From positions 1 through 44,123 of the forward strand of contig JAILDD010000036.1 of the NCBI GenBank assembly GCA_024689605.1: 44,123 bases of DNA, written 5' to 3'. Numbering within the stretch: position 1 is the first letter of the stretch; every line of letters begins with the position of its first letter. This document shows, piece by piece, positions 1-7,961 of this stretch. This stretch comes from Lachnospiraceae bacterium. Lineage in GTDB: Bacteria; Bacillota_A; Clostridia; Lachnospirales; Lachnospiraceae. The translations under genes were made by a program, and so were the position numbers. The notes beneath the pieces were generated by a model. It had not been told where the DNA came from, made no database searches, and was given only the letters and a program-made list of their open reading frames with translations.

Positions 1-181
<181 letters not shown>

Positions 182-201
182 TGTTTTTTCGCAACGTGCT
201 T

Positions 202-230
202 ATTTTAGCATCTGAACAATGCTTGTGCAA
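202..230 (-). promoter_or_regulatory. Promoter of rpsB
   Basis: On the minus strand, -35 TTGCAC (225-230) and -10 TAAAAT (202-207) are separated by exactly 17 bases. Transcription would start near 195, leaving a leader of roughly 85 bases before rpsB. The promoter lies 20 bases after the CotH-family stop codon, with no clear terminator between them. Confidence 0.75.
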
Positions 231-249
231 GGACTTTTTTAGTCATCTT

Positions 250-2388
250 TTAAAAATCAAAATCCATAACCTGCGAGTCAAAATAATCCCCCTCATCACA
301 AACTGCAGGAGTATATACTATCAGTCTCACCGGCTCCTCATTTTTAGAAGCTATCGTGTCCGAATAGCACTGCTTTCCATCCAGGTACAGGCCGTAATAT
401 CCGCTGTCTCCTTCATAATAAGCAAGCATACCCAAAGGAGTTTCGGCAGTATCGCCGTTTGTCCAGTAGTCCTGTACAACTGTCCTGTCGGACTTTCCGC
501 TTTCCATTACTATTAGGTCCGGTGTCTGAAGACGTTCCGCCTCCGTAATGCCAAGTGCACCCGCAAATGCTGCGAATTCCTCATCTGCCCATATTGCCTT
601 GTCATTGACCTGTATCAAAAGTACGGATCCCTGCATTCTGGGAAACCAGTTCGAAAACAACGCAGGATCATTAAATGTCTCAAATACAAATACAGTGTCC
701 AGACTGTCAGTTGTACGTAAAAATGAACCGATATCAGCTGCTGTATCTGCTGACCCATAGTAGGAATCCAGGTAAGCAAAACGTTCTGATACAAATACCC
801 TGAAATCATCAAGACCGGTCTCAGGATCATTATGATTGGAATCCGGCCATCTTTCTATTTCTCTTTTAAAAGCACCTGAACCGTAGATCTGCGCCTCCAG
901 CCTGTCCAGAAGCCCGCTGACCTTTTCGTCAGACCAGGCATCGGCACGAAGCGTCTGATACTTTTCAACAATCTCATTTTTAATCTCAGGATCGCCGTTT
1001 ACCAGAACCTGGTGAAGGGGCCCGTCATCACTAAGCACATTTTCATCTGGAGGCACATCATAAAGATCAGCCTCATTCTTCTGCCTGTTGCCCCAGGTGA
1101 GATCCAGATCCCAGGGGATCATCAGTATATGCCACTCACCGTCTTCCTCCCAGACAGCTTCGTAACGATTTGTAAATCCGGCCTCATGTATATTATCCAC
1201 GCCCTGTGTCAGATTTGTAAAAAGATGGTAGTCGATCGCATTGTCCACGTCCATTATTGACCTCAGCGCTTCATTATCATTTCTGGAGTTATAAAACTCC
1301 TCATAATATGAAAGAACAGGACTCCAATACTCTGTGTCAATGGTTCCATCCGCCACGGTTTTACGTTCCGAAAAACCGTACACCCTGCCGTCAGGGCTGA
1401 ATCCTATCAGGTTATCATTAACCTGCAGACCGGAATTGTTACTGGAAGCCTTATATACCGATCCCTTATCCTTTATCCCTAACGACTTTTCATCCGGCGG
1501 ACAGCAGATTGCAAACAGACCGGCGTACCTTCCGTCAATCAGCACCTCCGTGTACCGGTATGTTATGGAAGTATCTATCCCGAAAGCATTGTCTGTTCCG
1601 CAGCTTTCTTCCCAAAGCATGAAGGAAAAAACATTTCTTACTCTTTCCTGATCATTATAGGCGGGATAAAGATACCAGGTAAAATCCTCCCGCATATCAA
1701 GCAAGGATATACGATTCTTTTTGAAGCCATCCGGCCTGTTTTCGCCAAACTCTATATGATAGGGTTTCTTGGGATATTTTCTGGTGGTATATCCCCGAAG
1801 TCGCGCATTACCATCTGAAGTGACCAGATGTGTTTCCTTACCATAATTATCAATAAGCTGAAAATGTATCGGCTTATCCTCTTTTTCTTTTTCATCCGGT
1901 GCAATACCACCCTCCGGAAAATCCATCATTATAATAGGAAGGGGTGTCATGATTATCTCACCGCAAAAATAAGAGCTGTCAGTATATGCAATAAATTCCA
2001 TAGGAACGCTTTCCCGTATGCTCTCCTCTGTGACTTCCGTGTCAAGGAATGCCACCTTCAGCCCATTTTCACCTTTTATCTTTACCCGGGGATCCGGCTG
2101 CGCTATCACGCCCTCAGGAAGAGAATAGTACCACCTTCCCTCTGTCAGATCTGCCGGAAGCTCGATATCGTCAAAAATAAGCGAGCACTGCATTTGGGGA
2201 TCCTCTTTTCTGCCATCTTTTATAGAAGAAAAGCTACTTTCCTCTACACTCATCTGAGAAAGCCTCGGTCCTGTCCCTCTCTGCACCAAAAGGACGACTA
2301 TAGCAGACATAAGCAGTACTCCCAGCACTGCCGCTGCTATGATCCCGCCATATTTCTTTTTCTTTACTGAATTTGCCTTGTCACTCAC
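250..2388 (-). CDS. Membrane-anchored CotH-family protein
   Basis: The protein starts with a short basic segment (KKKKYGG) and one hydrophobic helix (about residues 15-35), so most of it should lie outside the membrane. The middle carries CotH-family features: ARLRGYTTRKYPKKPYHIEF, the stretch EVLIDGRYAGLF, and IPWDLDLTWG, whose Asp pair fits the metal-binding site of CotH kinases. Bacillus CotH is an atypical kinase of spore-coat proteins; distant homologues occur on many non-spore cell surfaces, so the substrate here is unknown. An Ig-like stretch precedes the CotH core, and about 140 residues follow it (see findings). I chose the GTG at 2388 because AAGGA lies about 8 bases upstream. The ATG at 2421, which would add 11 residues, has no ribosome binding site and sits in a hairpin. 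It is a single gene facing away from the isomerase operon. Confidence 0.85.
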   Translation of the reverse strand: MSDKANSVKKKKYGGIIAAAVLGVLLMSAIVVLLVQRGTGPRLSQMSVEESSFSSIKDGRKEDPQMQCSLIFDDIELPADLTEGRWYYSLPEGVIAQPDPRVKIKGENGLKVAFLDTEVTEESIRESVPMEFIAYTDSSYFCGEIIMTPLPIIMMDFPEGGIAPDEKEKEDKPIHFQLIDNYGKETHLVTSDGNARLRGYTTRKYPKKPYHIEFGENRPDGFKKNRISLLDMREDFTWYLYPAYNDQERVRNVFSFMLWEESCGTDNAFGIDTSITYRYTEVLIDGRYAGLFAICCPPDEKSLGIKDKGSVYKASSNNSGLQVNDNLIGFSPDGRVYGFSERKTVADGTIDTEYWSPVLSYYEEFYNSRNDNEALRSIMDVDNAIDYHLFTNLTQGVDNIHEAGFTNRYEAVWEEDGEWHILMIPWDLDLTWGNRQKNEADLYDVPPDENVLSDDGPLHQVLVNGDPEIKNEIVEKYQTLRADAWSDEKVSGLLDRLEAQIYGSGAFKREIERWPDSNHNDPETGLDDFRVFVSERFAYLDSYYGSADTAADIGSFLRTTDSLDTVFVFETFNDPALFSNWFPRMQGSVLLIQVNDKAIWADEEFAAFAGALGITEAERLQTPDLIVMESGKSDRTVVQDYWTNGDTAETPLGMLAYYEGDSGYYGLYLDGKQCYSDTIASKNEEPVRLIVYTPAVCDEGDYFDSQVMDFDF

Positions 2389-2401
2389 GCTGCGATTCCT
2401 T

Positions 2402-2421
2402 ATGATCTGTGAGCAGATCAT
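2402..2421 (-). other. Hairpin in the CotH-family 5' leader
   Basis: ATGATCTG and CAGATCAT form a perfect 8-bp stem around a CTCA loop. It lies between the -10 box and the AAGGA/GTG start, ending 4 bases before the AAGGA. It may act as an RNA stabiliser. It also argues against using the ATG at 2421, which is the first base of the stem. Confidence 0.5.
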
Positions 2422-2442
2422 TAATTAAATTTCACAATCCGC

Positions 2443-2448
2443 ATTATA
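2443..2448 (-). promoter_or_regulatory. Likely -10 box of the CotH-family gene
   Basis: A perfect TATAAT is found on the minus strand about 55 bases before the chosen GTG start. The region 17 bases further upstream (TCTAAA) is a poor -35 match, so the promoter may be weak or need an activator. Confidence 0.45.
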
Positions 2449-2494
2449 CCATAATAATTAAAGTTTTAGACTTACTATAAAATTTTCCAATATG

Positions 2495-2503
2495 TGCTAT
2501 AAT
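2495..2503 (+). promoter_or_regulatory. Extended -10 promoter of the isomerase/ABC importer operon
   Basis: TGCTATAAT is an extended -10 element (TGn followed by a perfect TATAAT). No good -35 is present, which is common for extended -10 promoters. The start would be near 2510, about 57 bases before the GTG start of the isomerase gene. Confidence 0.55.
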
Positions 2504-2566
2504 AACGTGTCTTGTCTTTTTCAGGCAATAGAAATATGCAGTAAAGATTTAGGAGGAATGAAAACA

Positions 2567-3862
2567 GTGAGTTCAGAAAACAACAACGAAAATAAGGATG
2601 CTGAAAAGATATCCGCAGAGTACAAGCCGGATACCACATCGGAAGCCGATGCTGAAAGCAGCAGGAAAAAGACCACTCTTATAGTAGAGATTGTCATAGC
2701 GGTACTTGCAGTTGCTTTCATTGCAGTTGCCATTATCATAAAGAAGGCACCCGCTCCCGAGACATCAGTCAGCGGCCCTGCAGCAAGCACAAACACAGTT
2801 GCAGATACAGGCGATGAGACCTTATCCGTAAACAGCACGGTATTTGACACCATGCCGGATATCCCCGGCGCAGATGCACTCAATACCCTTACCGCAGATG
2901 AATGCGAAAAGGCAGTAACCGCCGGCACAATGCTTAAGCTGACTGCCCCTGACGGTGCTACGGTATATGTTAATGACTACAAGAAAAACCTTAAGGACAA
3001 TGTTTCCGTAAACGAAGCTGATATAGATGATCTTGTGTTCGAGCGTGTCACAATGTATTACGGTGAAGATGCACCTGCTGACCATGATGTAGCCTCGCTC
3101 TATGATACGGTAAGCATAAATTATGCAGGTAAGATTGATGGTGTAGCTTTTGACGGCGGTACTGCTGATGACCAGGTGCTTACCCTCGGTGCAGGCGGAT
3201 ATATAGACGGTTTCGAGGATGGCATCCTGGGCATGAAAGTCGGCGAGACAAAGGATATCGATGTAACCTTCCCTTCCGATTACGGCGCAACAGACCTCGC
3301 CGGAAAAGATGCGGTATTTACCATCACTCTTAACGAAATAGTATCAACTACTGTTTATCCCGAACTCACTGATGATATGGTAAATGAAACAACAGGCGGC
3401 GAGATCACCACAGTAGCTGATCTCCGTGACGAATTCAGAAAAGAGCTCATGAGCGAAAGCATCTGGGGATTCATAAGCGATGAATATTATGTATCGGACT
3501 TTCCTGCCGGCGAGGTAGAGAAGCTCTACACCACAAACCTCACCTACTATGATCAGATGGCAACATCTTCAAATATGCAGCTTGGCGACCTTCTTGCAAT
3601 GTACGGAATGTCCCTTGATTCACTGAAGAACGATATCATGCAAACATCAGCCCAGACCATCAGGGATTCAGTTCTTTATGATGCCATAGGTGAAGATGCC
3701 GGCATCAAGCTCACTGATGATGATATACTGGACCTTGCAAAGGAATACGGCTACGACGATATAGACGTCTTCCTCAGCGACAATGCAGCAACCAGAAAAC
3801 AGGTTGAAAGCTATATCATGAGGGACCGTATCACAGATTACATGGTCAGCCTGGTTAAATAA
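2567..3862 (+). CDS. Membrane-anchored FKBP-type peptidyl-prolyl isomerase, trigger-factor-like
   Basis: It has a charged N-terminus (about 33 residues, rich in Asn, Glu and Lys), one transmembrane helix (LIVEIVIAVLAVAFIAVAII), a flexible Ala/Thr linker, and then an FKBP domain (about residues 155-250) with motifs DTVSINYAGKIDG, DGFEDGILGMKVGE and AVFTITLNEI. The remaining 180 residues are Glu/Asp-rich and helical, like the substrate-binding C-domain of trigger factor; the ribosome-binding N-domain is missing. This suggests a folding factor tethered outside the membrane. AGGAGG (2551-2556) is only one base from the ATG at 2558 but 10 bases from the GTG at 2567, so GTG is preferred. It lies 27 bases ahead of the importer lipoprotein and is probably co-transcribed with it. 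Confidence 0.85.
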   Translation: MSSENNNENKDAEKISAEYKPDTTSEADAESSRKKTTLIVEIVIAVLAVAFIAVAIIIKKAPAPETSVSGPAASTNTVADTGDETLSVNSTVFDTMPDIPGADALNTLTADECEKAVTAGTMLKLTAPDGATVYVNDYKKNLKDNVSVNEADIDDLVFERVTMYYGEDAPADHDVASLYDTVSINYAGKIDGVAFDGGTADDQVLTLGAGGYIDGFEDGILGMKVGETKDIDVTFPSDYGATDLAGKDAVFTITLNEIVSTTVYPELTDDMVNETTGGEITTVADLRDEFRKELMSESIWGFISDEYYVSDFPAGEVEKLYTTNLTYYDQMATSSNMQLGDLLAMYGMSLDSLKNDIMQTSAQTIRDSVLYDAIGEDAGIKLTDDDILDLAKEYGYDDIDVFLSDNAATRKQVESYIMRDRITDYMVSLVK

Positions 3863-3889
3863 TTAACTGATTTATTGGAGGAAAAAACT

Positions 3890-4711
3890 ATGAAAAAAAG
3901 ATTTATTGCAGCACTTGCAGCATCAATGCTTACACTCACTGCCCTTTCAGGATGCACAGGCGGTGCAGAAACAGCTACTGATTCCGATTACGAGTACATC
4001 AAAAATAACGGCAAAATGGTGATCGGTATCACGGAGTACCAGCCTATGAACTATTATGATGAAAACGGCAATCTTACAGGCTTCGATACAGAGTTTGCAC
4101 AGGCTGTATGTGAAAAGCTGGGTATACAGGCTGAGTTCCAGATCATTGACTGGGACACAAAGGAGACAGAGCTTAAAAGTTCCAACATTGACTGCATCTG
4201 GAACGGTCTGACAGTAACTGAAGAGCGTCGCGAGAATATGGACTTCACTACTCCTTACCTTGCAAATAAGCAGTGCGTTGTCATCAATTCCGCAGATGCA
4301 GACAAATATACCGATATCGCATCTCTCTCTTCCGCACTTATGAGTGCAGAGTCAGGTTCTGCAGGTGAAACTGCAATCCAGTCTGCAGAAGAGCTTGCTT
4401 CCGTAAGCTATACTGCTTCAGCTTCACAGGCTGATGCACTGCTTGCCCTCAATGCAGGAAACTACGACGCTATCGTAATTGACTATACAATGGCAAACGC
4501 AAGCTGCGGTCAGGGTGACTACAGCAATCTCATGATCGTCGATAGTATCCCCATGGCATCAGAGCTTTACGCCATCGGTTTCCGTACGGGAAGTGACATG
4601 ACAGAGCATGTAAATGAAGTGATCAAAGAGATGGTTGCTGACGGCTCACTTAAAGCAATTGCAGAAAAGTACGAACTTACTGATCTGTATGAAGAGGCAT
4701 TGAACCAGTAA
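3890..4711 (+). CDS. Amino-acid ABC transporter substrate-binding lipoprotein
   Basis: The first 22 residues form a lipoprotein signal (basic start, hydrophobic core, LSGC with Cys22 as the lipidated residue). The mature part is a family-3 solute-binding protein: YIKNNGKMVIGITEYQPM, DENGNLTGFDTEFAQAV and the signature ENMDFTTPYL. Such proteins capture polar amino acids outside the membrane and hand them to the permease. The ligand cannot be told from sequence alone. The ATG at 3890 follows GGAGG with 8 bases spacing; the upstream in-frame TTG is within that site and is not used. The permease and ATPase follow at once, so the importer is complete. Confidence 0.93.
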   Translation: MKKRFIAALAASMLTLTALSGCTGGAETATDSDYEYIKNNGKMVIGITEYQPMNYYDENGNLTGFDTEFAQAVCEKLGIQAEFQIIDWDTKETELKSSNIDCIWNGLTVTEERRENMDFTTPYLANKQCVVINSADADKYTDIASLSSALMSAESGSAGETAIQSAEELASVSYTASASQADALLALNAGNYDAIVIDYTMANASCGQGDYSNLMIVDSIPMASELYAIGFRTGSDMTEHVNEVIKEMVADGSLKAIAEKYELTDLYEEALNQ

Positions 4712-4719
4712 TATACAGA

Positions 4720-5403
4720 ATGGAAACATTTATTAAGGTAACTTTACAGCTTGCAGGCGGATTCGGAACAACTCTGGCATTGTTCTTTCTTACATTGTTG
4801 TTTGCGATCCCGCTTGCATTGCTTTTTGCCGTATTTGCAGGCTCATCCATCAAGCCTCTCAGGTATCTGATGAGAGCCTTTATCTATGTCATACGGGGTA
4901 CACCCCTTCTTCTTCAGCTGATGATAGTCGTATATCTTCCCGGCATCGTATTTAATGCTCCCCTTACAAAATGGGCCATATTCGGCGGCAATGTTGCCAC
5001 CTCTTATTTCTGCGGTGCCCTGTTTGCTTTTGTGGTAAATTATGCCTGCTATTTTGCTGAAATATTCCGTGGCGGTATCGAAAACATACCCAAGGGACAG
5101 TATGAGGCCTGCGCCGTCCTCGGCATGACAAAGAGCCAGACATTCTTCAGGGTGATCCTTTTACAGGTAATAAGAAACATCCTTGCCCCCATGAGCAACG
5201 AGGTGGTAACCCTGGTAAAGGACACTGCCCTTGCAAGAACAGTATCTGTTGTAGAGATCTTCTTTGCCGCCAGTGAGCTTCTGCGGGTGCAGTTCATCAT
5301 CTGGCCACTGTTCTACACCGGCGTATTCTATCTCGGCTTCTCAGCCCTGGTTACATTGTTATTCAATATTGCAGAAAAAAAGCTTTCAAAATACTGGAAA
5401 TGA
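4720..5403 (+). CDS. Amino-acid ABC transporter permease
   Basis: This 227-residue integral membrane protein belongs to the His/Glu/Gln/Arg/opine permease family. About five hydrophobic helices are visible. The EAA loop that docks the ATPase is clear in EACAVLGMTKSQTFFRVILL (about residues 128-147), as is the early segment YVIRGTPLLLQL typical of the family. It begins 8 bases after the lipoprotein stop without a strong ribosome binding site, which suggests translational coupling. A single permease gene implies a homodimeric channel, the usual arrangement when only one is encoded. Confidence 0.93.
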   Translation: METFIKVTLQLAGGFGTTLALFFLTLLFAIPLALLFAVFAGSSIKPLRYLMRAFIYVIRGTPLLLQLMIVVYLPGIVFNAPLTKWAIFGGNVATSYFCGALFAFVVNYACYFAEIFRGGIENIPKGQYEACAVLGMTKSQTFFRVILLQVIRNILAPMSNEVVTLVKDTALARTVSVVEIFFAASELLRVQFIIWPLFYTGVFYLGFSALVTLLFNIAEKKLSKYWK

Positions 5404-5418
5404 TTCAGGTGAAAACTA

Positions 5419-6204
5419 ATGGCTATACTTGAAGTAAAAGACCTAAAAAAGAATTTTGGCAATACTGAGGTGCTGAAAGGCATAAGCTTCACTATGGAAA
5501 AAGGTGAAGTTCTTTCAATAATAGGTTCATCCGGAAGCGGTAAGACCACACTCCTCCGATGCCTTAATTTCCTGGAAACGGCAGACCACGGAACCATCTC
5601 CGTAGAAAGCAAAGTTATATATGACGGGGAAAGCGCCGCCCTGCGTTCAGAAAAACAGATCCGTAAAAACAGGCTTAATTTCGGTCTTGTATTCCAGCAG
5701 TTCAATCTTTTCCCACAATACAGCGTACTCAGGAACCTTACCCTTCCTCCCGAGCTTAATGCCTCAAAGGAAGATATAAATAATGCCGGTGGAAAGGCCG
5801 CCTATAGAAAACAGCTCGAAGAAAAAGGCATGGAACTGCTTACCAGGATCGGCCTGGCTGAGAAAAAAGACAACTATCCCTGTGAGCTCTCAGGAGGCCA
5901 GCAGCAGCGTGTTGCCATAGCCAGGGCACTTATGCTCACTCCGGATATACTTTGCTTTGATGAGCCTACCAGCGCCCTTGATCCGGAACTTACAAGAGAA
6001 GTCCTGCAGGTAATAAAAGACCTGAAAAACAGCGACAATACCATGATAGTAGTTACCCATGAAATGGATTTTGCAAGAAATGTGTCAGACCGCATACTCT
6101 TTATGTCTGACGGTTATATAGCAGAAAGCGGCGCCCCGGATAAACTCTTTAATGCTCCCGAGACTGCCGCCCTTAAATCTTTTCTCAATAATTCACTTAA
6201 CTGA
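5419..6204 (+). CDS. Amino-acid ABC transporter ATP-binding protein
   Basis: This is an ABC ATPase of 261 residues with every motif in order: Walker A GSSGSGKTT (about residues 36-44), Q-loop VFQQFNLFP, signature LSGGQQQR, Walker B ILCFDEPTSALDP and the switch His in VTHEMDFA. The motif set and size match the GlnQ/HisP type that energises polar amino-acid uptake. A stretch between the Walker A region and the signature (roughly residues 70-140, with ESAALRSEKQ and NASKEDINNAGG) is longer than in GlnQ. Fifteen bases separate it from the permease. It ends 26 bases before the convergent SH3 gene, and no strong terminator is visible there. Confidence 0.93.
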   Translation: MAILEVKDLKKNFGNTEVLKGISFTMEKGEVLSIIGSSGSGKTTLLRCLNFLETADHGTISVESKVIYDGESAALRSEKQIRKNRLNFGLVFQQFNLFPQYSVLRNLTLPPELNASKEDINNAGGKAAYRKQLEEKGMELLTRIGLAEKKDNYPCELSGGQQQRVAIARALMLTPDILCFDEPTSALDPELTREVLQVIKDLKNSDNTMIVVTHEMDFARNVSDRILFMSDGYIAESGAPDKLFNAPETAALKSFLNNSLN

Positions 6205-6230
6205 CTTTGAATCTGTACCAGATCCGGATA

Positions 6231-7733
6231 TTACTGATCCACATAATCAGTCTTTACATATCCTGTCTTGCCGTTAAATTTAATCCCTATCCAGCCGTTC
6301 TTCGCAGATTCAACTATTTCATAGCTTTCACCTGCATATGCCAGTCCCAGCTTTTCTCCGCTGGTTGACGCGGAGGACCTTACATTTACGGTCTCCTTGA
6401 TGGTCGCCTTGGCTGCATTGCTGTTGCCGGAATCATCACCTCCCAGCTCCTTAAGGAACTCAGTCTTTATATAACCATCCTCACCGTTAAACTCTACCTT
6501 GCTCCAGCCATTTGAGCGCTGTTCAAGGCATATGAGCTGTGTACCTTCATTTACAACACCGAGTCTGTCGGCATTTTCATCATCTGCAGACCTTACATTA
6601 ACTGTATCCGTGGTTTCTACCATGATCTCGCCGTCTGAGATAACCTCGGCTGAATCATCCGACACACTTTCACCGCCTCCTTCTTCCGCAGCCGCCTCTG
6701 CAAGTATCTCCCCTACAGAGTTCTTTATGAGTTCATTCAGTGAATTCATATATGCTGCAAAATCAGAGTCTGAATCAAGTATCTTATTGTAATTTGAGTC
6801 AACTTCATTGAGCAGTGCTGTTACATCATCCTGCGCAGAAACCTCACGGATATAATCAGCCAGCTTTTCCTCAAAGTCTCCTGTGTGGACATAAAGGCTT
6901 CCGTCCGTATCGGTGCATACAAATACAGTAATGAGTCCCGGTGCTGTCTGCTCCCAGTCCTTTAATTTCAGATCGTATGTGGCAAATACCACATATGATC
7001 CCTCATAGGGACCCGGCTTTGTATAGCAGTTGATATTCTCGTACTTTTCTACGTAAATATTCCTTGCTTCTATCTTTGCCGCATCCCTGCTGTTCAAAGG
7101 CTGTCTTATTACATTACCGGCCATCAGTTCGTCACCGCTTCTTGCTGCAAAATACTTTGCAACCAGGGTGTTCACGTCTGAATAAGCATTCTCTGCCAGC
7201 GGTTCAGTGGTAACAACATATGACTCTTCCACCACCGCCTCACTTCCGGAAATACTGCCCTGGGAAAGGGACACTTCAGGCGGTCTATTCATATTCTTAG
7301 TGATAAGCACGCCGACACCGACAATGACAAGAACAGCAAGCAGGGCACCTCCCACGATAAACGGGATCCTGTTGCCCGAAGATTTACCGGTGGATTTCTT
7401 TCTGGAAGAGGCATTAAAAGAACTGTCTCCCAAAGATGTCCACTTCACATTTTTTTTGCGAGGTGATTCCTCAAGACCATCAAATTCATCATCAGAAAGA
7501 GTCTCCGAAGCCTCTTCCTCCCATTCCTCATCCTCAGGCTGAATATCAGCAGAATTCTCTGTAAGTTCTTCTGCTGCAGCTTCTTCGGTGGCATTTTCAG
7601 CCGGATCTTCATTTACACCTTCTGTCTCATCGGAAATCTGAGCTTCAGTTTCCCCGCTCTGCAATGAAATATTTTGGTCTTCTTTCTTTTTATCAGGATT
7701 GTTATTTCTTCTGTTTCTGTTTTTCTTGCTCAT
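6231..7733 (-). CDS. SH3-domain membrane protein, probably cell-wall associated
   Basis: The first 120 residues are hydrophilic: a basic start (KKNRNRRNNNPDKKK), then a long Glu/Asp-rich tract. One transmembrane helix follows (about 123-145, IPFIVGGALLAVLVIVGVGV). The outer part holds an unassigned domain of about 180 residues (LVAKYFAARSGDELMAGN, YVVFATYDLKLKDWEQ, FVCTDTDGSLYVHTG), a Ser/Glu linker, and two C-terminal bacterial SH3 domains. Each SH3 begins with TVNVRS and ends in GWSKVEFNGEDGYIKT or GWIGIKFNGKTGYVKT. Such SH3 repeats usually bind peptidoglycan. No enzyme domain is seen, so a wall-sensing or scaffold role is inference. It lies downstream of tRNA-Arg and might be read from the same promoter. 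Confidence 0.8.
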   Translation of the reverse strand: MSKKNRNRRNNNPDKKKEDQNISLQSGETEAQISDETEGVNEDPAENATEEAAAEELTENSADIQPEDEEWEEEASETLSDDEFDGLEESPRKKNVKWTSLGDSSFNASSRKKSTGKSSGNRIPFIVGGALLAVLVIVGVGVLITKNMNRPPEVSLSQGSISGSEAVVEESYVVTTEPLAENAYSDVNTLVAKYFAARSGDELMAGNVIRQPLNSRDAAKIEARNIYVEKYENINCYTKPGPYEGSYVVFATYDLKLKDWEQTAPGLITVFVCTDTDGSLYVHTGDFEEKLADYIREVSAQDDVTALLNEVDSNYNKILDSDSDFAAYMNSLNELIKNSVGEILAEAAAEEGGGESVSDDSAEVISDGEIMVETTDTVNVRSADDENADRLGVVNEGTQLICLEQRSNGWSKVEFNGEDGYIKTEFLKELGGDDSGNSNAAKATIKETVNVRSSASTSGEKLGLAYAGESYEIVESAKNGWIGIKFNGKTGYVKTDYVDQ

Positions 7734-7814
7734 ATCAGTCTACTGTAATCCCCGTTTAAGTTTTTTTGCCGCAACATTCGGAATCGGGAAAAACCGACCT
7801 GTTGCTCTCCGTAG

Positions 7815-7886
7815 TGCACCCGACAGGAGTCGAACCTGCGTCAAAGGCGTCGGAGGCCTCCGTTCTATCCACTAGACTACGGGTGC
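7815..7886 (-). tRNA. tRNA-Arg (anticodon CCG)
   Basis: The minus strand folds as a tRNA: acceptor GCACCCG/CGGGTGC, D arm starting GTCTAGTGG, anticodon stem GAGGC/GCCTT with loop C-T-CCG-A-C, and T arm GCAGG-TTCGACT-CCTGT. The anticodon CCG reads CGG (Arg). The discriminator is A and CCA is not encoded. The D stem has one mismatch, which is tolerated in Arg tRNAs. Confidence 0.93.
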
Positions 7887-7891
7887 TTTAA

Positions 7892-7917
7892 GGTTACCGA
7901 AACATTTTTCGGTAACC
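7892..7917 (-). repeat. Perfect 11-bp hairpin in the tRNA-Arg leader
   Basis: GGTTACCGAAA and TTTCGGTAACC pair perfectly around a 4-base loop, 5 bases before the 5' end of tRNA-Arg and 18 bases after the DUF5688-like stop. No T-run follows on either strand, so it is a poor intrinsic terminator. It could guide 5' processing of the tRNA or be a copy of a dispersed hairpin (see 9076 and 19664). Confidence 0.6.
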
Positions 7918-7932
7918 CCAACAAACTTTGCT

Positions 7933-7961
7933 ATTTTAACATATTTGTAACAAATTGTCTA
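7933..7961 (-). promoter_or_regulatory. Promoter of tRNA-Arg
   Basis: -35 TAGACA (7956-7961) and -10 TAAAAT (7933-7938) lie 17 bases apart on the minus strand. The -10 overlaps the TAA stop of the DUF5688-like gene. Transcription would start near 7926, just before the hairpin and tRNA. Confidence 0.65.

Noticed and set aside
1828..2370. Plus-strand open frame of 180 residues opposite the CotH-family gene
   Set aside because: It is rich in Cys, His, Leu and Arg in a shadow-like pattern, has no start signal, and lies wholly within the CotH-family coding region.
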